64,000 bases of DNA from Elmis aenea (lineage: Eukaryota; Arthropoda; Insecta; Coleoptera; Elmidae). This document shows positions 10,141-22,282 of the stretch, piece by piece (position 1 is the stretch's first letter; each line of letters begins with the position of its first letter). The notes below the pieces were generated by a model. It worked only from the letters and a program-made list of their open reading frames with translations. It was not told the origin of the DNA and ran no database searches. The DNA lies in NCBI GenBank assembly GCA_947652605.1, contig OX393577.1, positions 26,229,466-26,293,465 on the forward strand, read 5' to 3'. The position numbers were made by a program, and so were the translations under genes.

Positions 10141-11545
10141 TGTATCTATCGTTTTTAAGAAAAGTGCATATATTCATTATTTAGTTTGTTTTTTATATAT
10201 GTATAATTGTTATTCACACCCTACTGGCTCTTACGTTAAGTGTATTAATAACATTGTTTTTTATGGTGCATGATTTGAGTTCCAACAGGTATGCATCCTG
10301 AAATTATGCACTATCACAAAAAAAAAAATTTAATTAACAGTTACTGTTATAGCCAGCAAAATATGTGACAATCCTTTAAAAACCATCTGGAAAAAAAATT
10401 AATTTTGCTCGAAGTTAAACAACTAAAATTTAAAGCTAGAACATCATATTTTAGTATCTACTACATGACCTAAATCTAAAAATTGTTGATGGTTGTCGAA
10501 ATATGAAATTTGTTGTATCCTTTTTTGTAGAACAGACTGTAAATGTTATTTTTAATAAAGTGGCGCCTAACAAGTGTTCCTTGTAGAACACTTTCTTATT
10601 TAAAGTATTACAACTTGAACAAGAGTAGTGCTAACCGTTAAGAGGTACTCTTTCAGTCTTTCTACCTGTTTCGGTGGAATAATAGTTTCGTATGACACCT
10701 ACCTCAACTCGAGTGGCTCCATGCTGTGCTATTGTGACTAAAATTCGCCCTGCATTATTTGATAGTGTCTTTTTACAGTCGACTTCATCTCTTCTATTGT
10801 TTATTTCGTTATGGTGTATCATTGTTCCAAGAATGTATAAGGCGCCGACCCAAAACAATCCAGTCCGCAATTCCTAGAACTGGACGGATATGCCGAGTAG
10901 GTGCCAATAGACGCAAGGGGATTTCTAGGATTTTCTACTTGCTTTGACCGCCACGTAATTTTTAAATAGTACAATAGATTGACAATTTTAAATATGCAGA
11001 TATTACAAAAGCGTTAAATGCAATTATAAAAATATTTATGATACTTATTAATTTATACATAGTGATCCAATAACCAATAACAAATAGCATTTATTTTATA
11101 TACGTTTTTATCACTTATCCGCAGTTATAAATTTAGAACAAATAGAGTACATACTAAGATGTAGGATTTGTCGAGACAAGAGTTGCAGCTTAAAATTTGC
11201 CTCCTGTACTCAATTATCTTATGTTTTCATACGTACAAGCTAAAATATCTGCTAAACTCACGTTGCTGTTAAATAAGTTAGGTAATAATGGTTTCTAAAA
11301 TGGATAAAACAGTTTCTACACCTTGCAAAGCTATATACTGGTTTATTATAAACTCGCAGACTTCTTACAGCTGGACTTCAGGAAATTAGCGCCATAGGCA
11401 AGCTCGAATTAGGACTTTAGGCACTAAAGTTCAATGATACTCGTAGAATCGTTCGTCAGACCTCTGTTTTTCCCTTTATGAAAATTAAAATTAAACGAAA
11501 CCAGTAAAAATTATATACCTTTATTTTAATGAGATAGTATGTATA
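10141..11545. other. AT-rich region, no recognised gene
   Basis: Bases 10571-10592 form a small hairpin (AAGTGTTC, 6-base loop, GAACACTT). A 79-codon minus-strand frame at 10631-10870 lies in a stretch with more GC than its surroundings. I do not recognise its product, and it could be a decayed transposon piece. Confidence 0.4.
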
Positions 11546-11731
11546 CAGGGTGGTCCAAATTCGATGGGATTACATGGGTATCTCGCTTAATATTCAAGAT
11601 AGAGAAAAGGTTAAATTACCAAAAATGTGCAGTTTTTTAAGACAAACTTAACTATTTTCAAAAATATTCTGTCATTTCCAATTTTTGAATTATTGGAAAA
11701 AAACTGTTTTTTTGTCATATTTAGTCCTAAA

Positions 11732-12191
11732 CAGGGCTAGAAACCGAAAAATATTTTGGTTAACGGTTAACCGAAATCAAGAACTTTATTTTTATAACGG
11801 TTTTTGTTGAAAAACCGTTTTTTTCCGTAAAAAACCGGTTTTGAAAAAACCGGTTAATTTAACCGGTTTTTAACATTATTCAGATTTGGAATGCAAAGTA
11901 TAAAAATATATTATCTATTTATAATTTTATAATATATGTACAATCAAGCATTCAGTAATTACTTTTGGTAAACTAATCACATTTAATACAGATTTTGTAT
12001 TTTTTCAAAATAATTTTTATTAAAAAGAGATGTTTAAAAAACCGGTTTTTTATTATTTTGGTTAAAGGTTACCGTTTTTTTTGCCTTTAAAAATAACGGT
12101 TTCGGTTTCGGTTAAAAATCACAATTTTGGACAAAAAATAAAGGTTAACCGGTTTTTTTAAACCGGTTTAAAAAACCGGTTTCATGCCCTG
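11732..12191. mobile_element. hAT MITE, ACCGGTT-rich family, copy 1
   Basis: It begins CAGGGCTAGAAACCG, ends TTTCATGCCCTG, and has a perfect 8-bp duplication GTCCTAAA (11724-11731, 12192-12199). Its outer thirds are dense in AACCGGTT words in both orientations. It has no coding capacity. It is a close relative of 51052-51495. Confidence 0.92.
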
Positions 12192-12742
12192 GTCCTAAAT
12201 ACAAAGAAAATATGCATAAAATATTCGTAATGAATTAGTTTTGACGAAGCGGATTCTGACAGTTTTTACTGGAACACAAATGCAGTTTAAGAAGAAACTT
12301 ACAGAATTATTGTTTAAAAACAAAGATATTAACGTTTTTCTTGTGTGAGTAAATAAAATTTATCTTGACGTTTAAAACTGTCTTGAAATGGGGTCATGAT
12401 CAAGGGAATGATAGCGGCAGATTGTCTAACTTTTACAACTGATATAAGTTGTTACTCAGTACGTAAGGTTAAATTTATAATAAATTGACGTTATAATTTA
12501 TGAGTCATTAATCTGAGTTATTTTATTAGATAATTTTGCTACTAAATTAAAATATTTGTTAATAGCGACTAGATGGGTAACATAAGGTCGGCGGGTTTTT
12601 GGAAAACGCAAATGTGTTGGGAAAATTTGAGTCCTTTAAATGATTAATGATACATTTTGTTTTTTATTAAAATTTTAATGTCTATTTTAAAAACAAAATT
12701 AAATTTTTTTTAGCGACCCCGACTTTCGAGATTTGATGTAAA

Positions 12743-12996
12743 CAGAGCCGGTTCTAGAGTTTGCGGGGCCGTGTGCGAAAATAAATGCGGGGCCGGATAT
12801 TTTGATAAAGGGACGAGTTAAAGTAAAATGTTACTAAAAAACTGAAAAAATAGACTTAAAAAAAGCTCCTCGCCCACATTCCTATAGCGCGGGCCGGCCT
12901 GCTGTGTGCGTGTGTTTTTTATTTTCGCACACAGCTCCGCAAACCCTAAACGGTTAGCGCGGGGCCGGTCTAGGCGCACCCCTAAATCCGGTCCTG
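12743..12996. mobile_element. hAT MITE, CAGAGCCGG family, copy 1
   Basis: It starts CAGAGCCGGTTCTAG, ends ATCCGGTCCTG, and is flanked by a perfect 8-bp duplication GATGTAAA (12735-12742, 12997-13004). It is GC- and CpG-rich with GGGGCCG words. It interrupts the left arm of the larger inverted-repeat element, so it is younger than that element. Confidence 0.92.
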
Positions 12997-13896
12997 GATG
13001 TAAACTTATATTTTTTTAAATGGAAACCCTAGTTGGCCATGACTTTATATGAAAGAGCGTTTTTTTAGCTTTTTAAAAATATATAGTTTTAAATATTTGT
13101 TGCAAAAAAAAACGAGAAATGGTTAGTTTTGTGAAAATTTTACTATCAAAGTTTGCCATGATTTCATAAACAGGTGATGTTTGCAATATTATAATATAAC
13201 TTAACGTCATTTCCAAGTAAATTCTGCAGTGTCCGTTATGTTTTTCGCACTTACAATGCAAATTTCTAACATATTAAACTTTTTAGTGTTTAGATTTAGC
13301 CATCTTCACAATACCGCACAATAAACAGCTATAAAATGCAAAAGAACACACGGAATTGCACGGAATTGCTAAAAAGTTTAAAAATTTACTTAGATGTGAC
13401 GTTTACTTGTTTATTAATTGAAACATCACTTGTTAACGAAATGATGGCAAACTTTGATAGTGAAATTTTCACAAAATTTGCCATATCTCGGGTATTTTTT
13501 GAAACAAATATTTAAATCTATATATTTTTGGAAAGCTAAAAAAACGCCCTCTTTAATAAAGTCATGGGCAACTAGGGTTTCCATTTAAAAAAATATGTTA
13601 ACATCATATCTTGAAAGTCAAGGTCGCTAAAGAAAATATTGTTTTTAAATTAGGCAATAAAATGTTAATAAAAAACCTTAATAGCATTTTATTCTATTTT
13701 AATAGATAATAAAGTTATAGCAAAGTTTAAAAATTGATGAAATTTCATTTTTAGTCTATCTATAGTGCCAAAACGAAAAGCGATATAAAAAATCTGATTA
13801 CTTAAGCATTCTTTTCTCAAAAAAAAATAGCCCAAGGACCGATATCAGATTTTCGCCAACTATTACGGTAAACATTCGAATTTGGTCCACCTTGTA

Positions 13897-14639
13897 TTGT
13901 TAAATAGTTCCAATGAAGTGTTCTGTTGTTATTAAATGGCACACATGAACAGTGAGTTTTATAGGAACTTGCATATTCAGAGACATTTTAAAAGTGACTG
14001 AAAAAAGGTGGCAACCAAAAATTCTGGTTGCATTGTTATTCTGATACAGAATAACAATACTACGTGCAAGAATGAAGGAATGTTGATTGCCTTAGGAGAT
14101 TAACAACTCATAGAAAACTAGAAAAGAGGGCAAATTAAGAGCGGAATGATTAAAAGAATTCGAAGAAGCCGTGAAGAAACAAGGACCACAAAAACGAAAT
14201 GTTGGAGAATCCAAATAATGTCACGACAAAGAAAACAAACTCGTAAAAATTTTAACTTAACATTTTTTACGAAAGGGTTAGCGAATCGTCTAGTATTTTT
14301 TCAACGCTATTCACGTTTAAGCCAACGTTACTCAGGATAAACAAACGTCTTCTTTTTAATGCCTGTCCCACAAACAAAGTTTTTGTAAACTTTTGAGCGG
14401 TTGCCACGGTTTTGATAAATCTTCATTATTAAGTAACCTGAACAACTACCATTTAACAGTCAGTAGTTCAGTGTTCCTATTTATTTACTTATGTATAAAT
14501 AGTAAATTACTTTTTCTTACTTTCATTTATTATTTTGCTGTTGTAGTTGCGGTAGTTGCATGTGTATTTTAAGAATAAATTGAAAACTGATTGTAGCTGG
14601 TAACGCAACAAAACAATTTACAAGAAAATTATAAGCCTG
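13897..14639. other. AT-rich spacer with a small hairpin
   Basis: 14032-14058 is a perfect inverted repeat with 11-bp arms (ATTGTTATTCT, 5-base loop, AGAATAACAAT). No gene was recognised. Confidence 0.5.
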
Positions 14640-15170
14640 CACAAACTTTTAATAGAATTGAACTAAAGTTTGTTGTAAAGTAGCGGTTTCGCGTCATGCT
14701 GCATTATACTCGAGTACATATATAAGCTATTACAGCAGCGATAAAAAGGTCTTTAAGTAGACTGTTCCACGAATGGCTACGAAGATCGAGCAAGAAACGT
14801 TTAGGTTGCATCTCTCAGGCAAGCAGAGGCAGGTCGGTCGTTCGTATCTTAGCCACTTCATCTTCAAAACATCTCCTACACGCCCTGAACTTTCTTACCG
14901 TTGTGGCCCAGTGCATTATCTGCCATGGTTTGCCATTCCAACGGCGGCTCGTCGTGTTGGCCCACAACTCGTAGTATCCCCCCCACATTCCTGTAGTAGC
15001 GTAGTAGTAATGTGTACGCACAGTTGCTCGAGTGCAGCAACAGTTGATACGCATTTGTAACATACTAAAAACAAAACAACATAGACAGCGCCGGCTGTAA
15101 TCGATTTACATTCAAATTTCGCGATCGCGAAGCGAGAGTGATTTGTTGCTTAGAGCCTCGTATTTTTTAA
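14640..15170 (+). promoter_or_regulatory. Possible promoter and 5' exon region (CpG-richer, TATA box)
   Basis: This stretch is clearly richer in GC and CpG than its surroundings. It has a TATATAAG box at 14719-14726, and a palindrome-like GCGATCGCGAAGCG near 15120. A 95-codon frame follows the TATA box (14773-15060, MATKIEQETFRLHLSG) but resembles no protein I know. It may be untranslated leader, a decayed transposon or a host first exon. No splice donor stands out. Confidence 0.25.
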
Positions 15171-17709
15171 GTTTTTAGTGCTTAGAATATATAATAACGT
15201 AATATATGGATTTTATATCTAAACTATAAACAATTGAACCGTGATAAATAATTGTTGCTGATTAGTGTGGCCAAGATAAAGTTTTGGAGCTTCATATATA
15301 TTTTCCAGTAAGTTTGTATAATTTTGTGGATCTTTTTGAGTAATGAAGACCTGAAGACTACAGTCGCACTGGTTATAATTACTTTATTGTTGAGGTCATT
15401 AGCACATAACTTATGTGTAACAGAAAATAATATATTGATAACAATAGAGTTGATAAAAGTTATAATAAACGTGCTTATGAAACTAACCGGTTTAGAATTT
15501 TTATCAATATCGTAATACATTTATGAAGATATAGTGGGTACCTTTGTTTGGAATGTTTTTATTTTAAAAAAGACTGGAAAAATAGGAATATATAGCATAT
15601 AAAAACATGGGTTCGAGTGGTTATATTTAGACGAAACAGATTTGTTGTTTATGTGCTATTTTATTTATCAAACTAATTTCTATTTTTTCTTTTTTAAATA
15701 TATTTTAGTTATGTTGTTGTCAACCAGAAACTAAAACTATGTCTCGAAAGATAAGTTTTATTATAATTATTGAGAGTAAAATTATCACCTTGTTGGATTA
15801 TTCTCGTTTTAAAGTAGTTTAGAGTAGAAGTCATAATATTTAACGGATAGATTTGTTCTCTAACCGACACTGTTTTTTTTTTGTGTTGAAGATGTGTCAG
15901 AACTACATAGTTTTTAACCAGGAAAGTTATTTATTCTTTAACTAAGTTAAACTGTAAGAGAATATAATTAATGGACGAAAAGTAATTTTCATTACATGTC
16001 TATTGAATTACTGAAGCTTTTGTTGGTTTTTCATGCTTTTATATTCTTTATTTAAATATCAGAGTCTATCAGAAATTGCGTTGCTTCTCAGGGTAAAAAA
16101 GATAATCAGTACATAATAAATTATAAACATGAATATTAAATTTTAAATAAAACAACTCTCACATGGTTTTCATTAGAAGGCCGTAGTAATTTAATGTAGT
16201 ATAATATCCTTATTATTTACTACCAAGTAGTGTTGCTCGACCAGAAAGAATTGCATAAAATCGCTAATTAGATTTACAACACTTCTTAGATAATAGTTGT
16301 AGCTAGCATTTGTTGTGAATATATTAAAAATTATAATTTTAAATTACTCTTTAGGAAAGAAAGTAAAAGTTGATAATTGTTATTTGTATTATTTCTCTGC
16401 GAATGACTCAGTTTCTAATATTTAACGATGTTATTTTTATTTTTTGTACGACAATAAATCGGTTTTGAAAATACGAATTTATTGGTAAGAACCTTACAAA
16501 TCTACAGAGATTTAGTGCCCCATCAATGACCAATATTTTTGCTCTAAAAAGCTTTGAGAACTACTAATTATATATTTAAAAAAAGGCATATTATTACAGA
16601 CGTCAACATATATTTAGCTAACAATAAGCTACATTGATTGTCGTTTTCAGATATTTTTTATCTCTTATTTACCCCTATAGTTTAAAGTGTTTATGTTATG
16701 CATGGGGATTTCCCCAATATCAACTGTAACATTAGCACATGTGTTGAGAAGAATCTCGATAATAGTATTTTGTCACTACTCCATATAAAATGTGTCCAAA
16801 ACCTTGGAAACCAAGTATCTTGTTTGAAAATAAGTTCTAATTTTATCGAACAAAAGTTATTTATGAATATGTGTTTGTTGAATAACTACCGGAAATGACA
16901 GCAAATAAATGTGTTATGTAAAAATAAGCTATGCAAATGGTAGTCTTTAATTTATAATCGAGTATAATATCCATTCCGCTCGTCAATACTTTTTTTTTTT
17001 TTGTAAAATTACTCATTGTATAGCTGTTAGTTATCTACGGATGACGCACCGTGTTCATTTTGTTATAAACTCTTTTAACTGTAATCATGAGGTTCATTGC
17101 ATAATATTTTAATTTGTTTGCTCTAGCGAATAAGTTTAGTTGTATGAAAATAGATTTGCTCAAAAATATAAATGCTTACATTATGCACTTTACCCAAAAT
17201 AAACTGCTGATTATCTTATCCTATGCAGTAAGCTAAACTTTGACACTAGACTGTGTCATCTTTGTGTTTATTAAAAACTCGATATGATGAATCCCGTTTT
17301 TGTGAAATGTTAGTTATTTGTGAGTTTAATTATTATACGAAAGTGGAGCCATTATGGTATATGCAGTTTGAATTATAAAGTGCAATAATATACCACGATA
17401 TTCCACGATTTGTCATGTCTTAAACAGTGATTTTCTGTCTGTTAGTGTTTTGTTATCGAAGTTAACAAAATTTGCGATTAGGATGTTTAAAATACTGATG
17501 ATTTCGTTGATATGTGTTCAGATAGATTTTCGAGTAATTATTTTGTCAAAAATGTTTTTTCGCCTAGGCAAACGCTGGGGGTCCCTGATTTAGTGGGGCA
17601 GAAGTACATGATCCAATCAAAACCATTTATAAGATTTTACTTAATTACCATTTGTAATAAACTAATTTAAACAGTTCGATTATTTCCAATGACGTCACGC
17701 TCCACAATA
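15171..17709. other. AT-rich region without recognised gene
   Basis: Short open frames only (for example 15324-15515 and 16698-16898), hydrophobic or Asn/Lys-rich as AT-rich DNA produces. I see no repeats. Confidence 0.5.
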
Positions 17710-17711
17710 TA

Positions 17712-18359
17712 CAGGGTGATTCAGTTTGACCGTTGCATCCCTATAACTTGGTTATTTTAAGAGGAAACCCCCATAAACCTTATATGTTTGTAAATCGCGA
17801 AAAATCAATTGACGTTTTACAACTTGTCTAATTATGTTTTATTATTTTGCGACGAAAAATCATTATTTTGTGAGCAATAAATTAAAACGTCCCAAGTACA
17901 CACCAACAGAAGCAAATTGACAGAAGGTCCATTTTTAATTTAATACTTAAAAAATAATGATTTTTAGTCGAAAAATAATGTAACACAATTAGACAATTAT
18001 TACTTTAGCGGTCGTGTTTTGTTTAGTCAAATTTCAAATACAACGAATTTGTAAAAAATAACAGATAATTTTAAACTCATTTTTCTCAAAAATTTGTCCC
18101 TGTACCTATGCTTATTTTTTTAATGCACTATTGGATTTAGAATTAAATTCTCTACCAGAATCAATTAAAAACAGTATACCATCTAATTTCAAAAAAAAAG
18201 TTTACTATCGCCAGTCTGACATATTGCATCGTAAAAAAAAATATTTGAACATCATTCGATAAAGAATTTACCACGATTTACAAAAATTTAAGGTTTATGG
18301 AGGTTTTCTCTAAATATAACATAGTTATAGGGGTGCGACAGTCAAACTGAATCACCCTG
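17712..18359. mobile_element. TA-flanked MITE (CAGGGTGATTCAGTTTGAC family), copy 1
   Basis: CAGGGTGATTCAGTTTGACC opens the element and its inverted form GTCAAACTGAATCACCCTG closes it, with TA on both sides. Further inner inverted similarity (CATCCCTATAACTTGG against ATAGTTATAGGGGTG) makes the arms longer. No coding capacity. Confidence 0.85.
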
Positions 18360-18361
18360 TA

Positions 18362-20526
18362 TACATCAATTTTTCACTATTTTGTTAAAGATCTTTTAAA
18401 ATATATTGTTCTCCAGGGCCCAGAATGGGGCTTAGACGACCCTGGGTTTTGCTGATCTGTAAAGAATCCATTATAGATGTCATGTCAAAATGAAGTACTA
18501 GATTTACCCCAAACCTTCTCGGATGGTTTATTTTCATAAACAGGTATTTTAATTACGGTTTCTGATTCCATTTTAAGCCCGATATTTTTTTCGGATTAAA
18601 TAATTCAAATAACTTATAAATTGGTGTTGGTTTAAACTACAGATTTACCTAAACGATACTTGGGGTTTAAATTGCCTGTCCAGAAGGTTTTGTCGATCCA
18701 GGTCATCTCTTTTACTGAGAATTGTTTCTTTATATCTGAAGTAATCTTGAACGCTGTTCATTTTTAACATTGCCTTTGGGTTAGACCTCGGGTTAGACAT
18801 TACTGAGATTTTTTAAAACTAATTTATGGGCTTCATTAAAATACCACGAATATTAATTAAATTCTTCGTGAAAAAAAAATAAACACTTTACTAATTTTAT
18901 ATACGTTTTCAACACCTACTGTACAAATTTGTATTAGTTTTTCATCTGTTTACATAACGTTGGTTTGGTTGAATTCGTTGAAAGTATATCATTAAAATTT
19001 TTGAGATAATGTCTGAAGTCATTAGAACACACAAAAACTTTTCACCTGGAACTTATTGAAAGACCACTTCGGGCAAGTCATTATTGCTCACAATAAAAAG
19101 GAGTGGCTTGGGGAGAAATCCTCGACGTACATTAGTTTGCAGAGACGGAACCATAGAAAAGCGATCCCACTACAAATCACAGTGTTTATTTTCGGCACAT
19201 GGCGTCTTAATTGTAATGGATTGTTCTATACAATGAGTTTTTAACAAAGTATCACACAAAATCTAGGGATTTTGTTGTTAGGACTTATAAATGTTGTCAT
19301 ACGTTTTGGAGAAAAATGATTAAACGGTCTCTTAAATATCACAATAATTTATGTAATTAAACAAAAGATGAAATTAAAAATCTTTTACTATCAAATGTGC
19401 AACAACATTTTTTATCAACATTTAACTTGATGCATGCTTTAATTTAATTACTCAAGCTATTTTGAAGTTATTAAAACGCTCTGTTGCTTTAAATGCAAAA
19501 TTCGTTTTGATAACGTAATCAGAATTATTTTTTGTGTTGGCGTTTTATAAACAGTTTGCTTAATATCATGCAATAATTAAATAAACCGATTTATGGATGA
19601 AAGGAGTAATGTTTGTAATTTATACAAATTATTAATCGAAACAGGAAATATTACTTATCGAGTAGCCGACACTAATTAGAAGTCTATATTTATCCTTCGC
19701 GTTCTTTTAGAATCTAAATGTAGTAAACACATCGTGAGTCGAATTATTAAACTAGTTCATAAAGTTGGCTGCACTAATGTTAAGCTTTTAACGATACAAT
19801 ACATTTATTGCAATTATATCAGTAAAGTAAAAACTATAGCATTAGAAAATAAACCTGATTCTCAAGTTTTAAAGAGCATTTGTATAAAATTTATATTTAT
19901 ACTATAAATTATTCATTTGTTTTTGATCAAGAACTTTTAAAACAATTGCGGTTAATATTTTATATCAATTTATAAAAATCGGTTTCCTTTCCAGGTAATT
20001 TGGTTTTTAACCGTGGGAGTAAAATATAATTTCAAGTATTTGCATTGGTGCGTGGATAAATATCAAAGCGAATTTATAATTTGAATTAATTGATACACAA
20101 TAAGTGCTGGTGTTACAGGATACTTTTATGAATAAAACATTTTTTTCTTTAATTAATTTATGCTGCAATTTAGAACGGGTTAATGGGAATACATTTTCTT
20201 GTTGTGCGTTAAGTTATTTGCATTTTCTTTTTATTCATTCAAATAATGAAGACTATATTTTCAAATCAGTTTAAGTATAATTTTAGGGTGGCTCTATCTC
20301 TAGGAATTAAAATACCTATGTGTTATGGAGGTCAACAGTAAATGCGTTAAGATTAAACTTTTTTATATAAGTAATTATTAATTATCGCAAAACTTTTATG
20401 AAGTTTTGTGATGTTGACAGTCGATATTTTGTGTGTTAATACATATAACATTATATGTTTTTATAAAAATGTGGTGAGAAACGCACAAAACGCACTTTTT
20501 GGACTAGATTTGAACTGTAAACAAAA
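18362..20526. other. AT-rich region without recognised gene
   Basis: A locally GC-richer stretch at 19050-19220 contains a 62-codon frame with no recognisable features. No repeats identified. Confidence 0.45.
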
Positions 20527-20528
20527 TA

Positions 20529-21910
20529 CCGGGTGATTCAGTTTAACTGTGCACCCCTATAACTTTCTTATTTTAAGAAGAAACTTCAATAAACCTTATA
20601 TTTTCCAAAATCGCAGAAAATTCTCTATCAAACGACGTTAAAATGTTTTTTTTATGTATATTAAATAGGCGACAGTCACCTTTTTTTTAAACCTAAATTA
20701 CACAGTATACATTTTTTATTTACTTCGATAGCGAATTTATTTTAAGTCCGATTATGCATTAACAAAATGAACATAAAAAAGGACATTTCGAGAAAAATGA
20801 GTGACAAAATTGTTTATAATATTTCACAAAATCTTACTACTTATTCTTTGTTTTTAACCAAACAAAACACAATAAAATCTAAACAGTCGCAAAGTACTGA
20901 AACGATTTTTATCCGAATAACAAGTGTTAATCTGTAACATGCTCTCACAGAAGCAATTCGGCAGAAGTTTCATATTCAAGGTAATGCTCACAAAATAATG
21001 GCTTTTCGTTAAAAAATAATAAAAACACAATTGCACAGGTTATATACTGTTAATTAGTAAAGCGATCGTGTTTTGTCTTGTTAAATACAAAGACTGCTAA
21101 GATTTTGTGGAAAATAATAAATAATTTTAGCTCATTTGTCTCAAAAAAATATTTACGTTTTGTTGTTACATTTTCTGATTAGGAATTAAATGTTTTATCA
21201 ACAGTTTAACGTAATTTTATGGAGAATTTAATGCGATTTAACAAAATATAAGGCTTGTGGAGGTTTCCTGTTAAAAACAGGGGTTTGGAGCGGAGCGCGG
21301 AGCTGGAGCTGGAGCGCGGAGCAGTGGAGCAATGGGTTTTTGCCCGGAGCGGGAGCGGAGCCCGGAGCAAATAATTTTGATTGCTCCACTGCTCCACTTT
21401 ACTATTATAAACTACAATTTTTTTTTTAATGAATTATTCTCATGGGTATAGTATTTAATAAAATTATAAATAAACTAAATTTAATTTTTTTGAAGTAAAA
21501 TTATTTTAATATAACTTTTCTGAATATTAATTTTCATTATATTGTATTTGAATTTTGAAAAATTTTAGAGAACTTTTTTTTTTTTAACTTATGAAGATCA
21601 ATAATTTGTTCATTTATTTAACTTCACTTGTTTCTTAGGGTCAAATATTGTAATTTTTGGTCCATTTCAACATATCTCATAAAATTTTAGCTTTGTTTTA
21701 AAAAACAAATTTTTAAATAAAAAAATTATTTTTAAATAAAAAAACTTATTTTATTAATATTTGGAGCGCGGAGCGAAGCGGGAGCGGAGCTGGAGCAGGC
21801 ATCTTGATGCCGGAGCGGAGCTGGAGCGGAGCAACTAAAAAATTGGACTGCTCCAAACCCCTGGTTAAAAACAAAATTATAGGGGTGTAACAATTAAACT
21901 GAATCACCTG
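20529..21910. mobile_element. TA-flanked MITE (GGGTGATTCAGTTTAAC family), copy 2, interrupted
   Basis: The left end CCGGGTGATTCAGTTTAACT and the right end TTAAACTGAATCACCTG are diverged versions of the 17712-18359 TIRs, including the inner CCCCTATAACTT block. A hAT MITE at 21278-21863 splits its right arm. It is more decayed than copy 1. Confidence 0.78.
21278..21863. mobile_element. hAT MITE with GGAGC-word arrays
   Basis: Its ends are CAGGGGTTTGGAGC and GCTCCAAACCCCTG, with a perfect 8-bp duplication GTTAAAAA (21270-21277, 21864-21871). Both subterminal regions are almost entirely GGAGC/GCGGAGC words (about 21285-21370 and 21762-21835), and the centre is plain AT-rich. No coding capacity. 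Confidence 0.93.
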
Positions 21911-22274
21911 ATATACTTAAAGTATTTACCCGAGTGTCAATTTTCAATTTAAAGAGAAAACGGATTTGTTAAAAATTAACGAAATATGTAATTATCTCAC
22001 CTTTTGAATCGGTTGTAACCTTGTAACTCAATTTTTAGATAAAACTTGTAAATATTTTACATTGTTATGAATGGCGATGTTCAGTTGTTTAAATAATGTT
22101 TTAATTTTAATGGTATCTATCATATAATTTTGCGTCATCCATATATTTTTACGTTACGGTGGTTTAATAGAATTACTTTAAGTAAATGAAGGATTTATTA
22201 CGTTTTTTACTTTGACTTGACAGATGGACTAAAGATGCTATTCAGTTAAATCATGTGAACATTTGAAATCTTCT
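21911..22274. other. AT-rich spacer
   Basis: Lies between two MITEs. Nothing recognised. Confidence 0.5.
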
Positions 22275-22282
22275 ATTTAAAT

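Larger units (their letters stand above)
11546..13894. mobile_element. TA-flanked inverted-repeat element (CAGGGTGGTCCAAATTCG family), composite
   Basis: CAGGGTGGTCCAAATTCG at 11546 and its inverted form CGAATTTGGTCCACCTTG ending at 13894 are bounded by TA. Inside, 12710-13280 and 13370-13640 are long inverted arms about a centre near 13325. For example, GGAAACCCTAGTTG near 13023 pairs with CAACTAGGGTTTCC near 13569. Two hAT MITEs are nested in the left half. The two outer ends match only over the TIR, so more than one event may be involved. Confidence 0.6.

Noticed and set aside
10631..10870. 79-codon minus-strand frame in GC-richer DNA, considered as a LINE or host exon
   Set aside because: I could match it to no domain and saw no splice borders, so it is noted only in the spacer entry.
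14815..15063. Minus-strand 82-codon frame
   Set aside because: It overlaps the possible promoter region in antisense and has no recognisable motif.
17560..18460. GGGGGTCCCTG near 17575 and CTCCAGGGCCC near 18412 as ends of a hAT element
   Set aside because: The ends do not pair convincingly and no 8-bp duplication is present.
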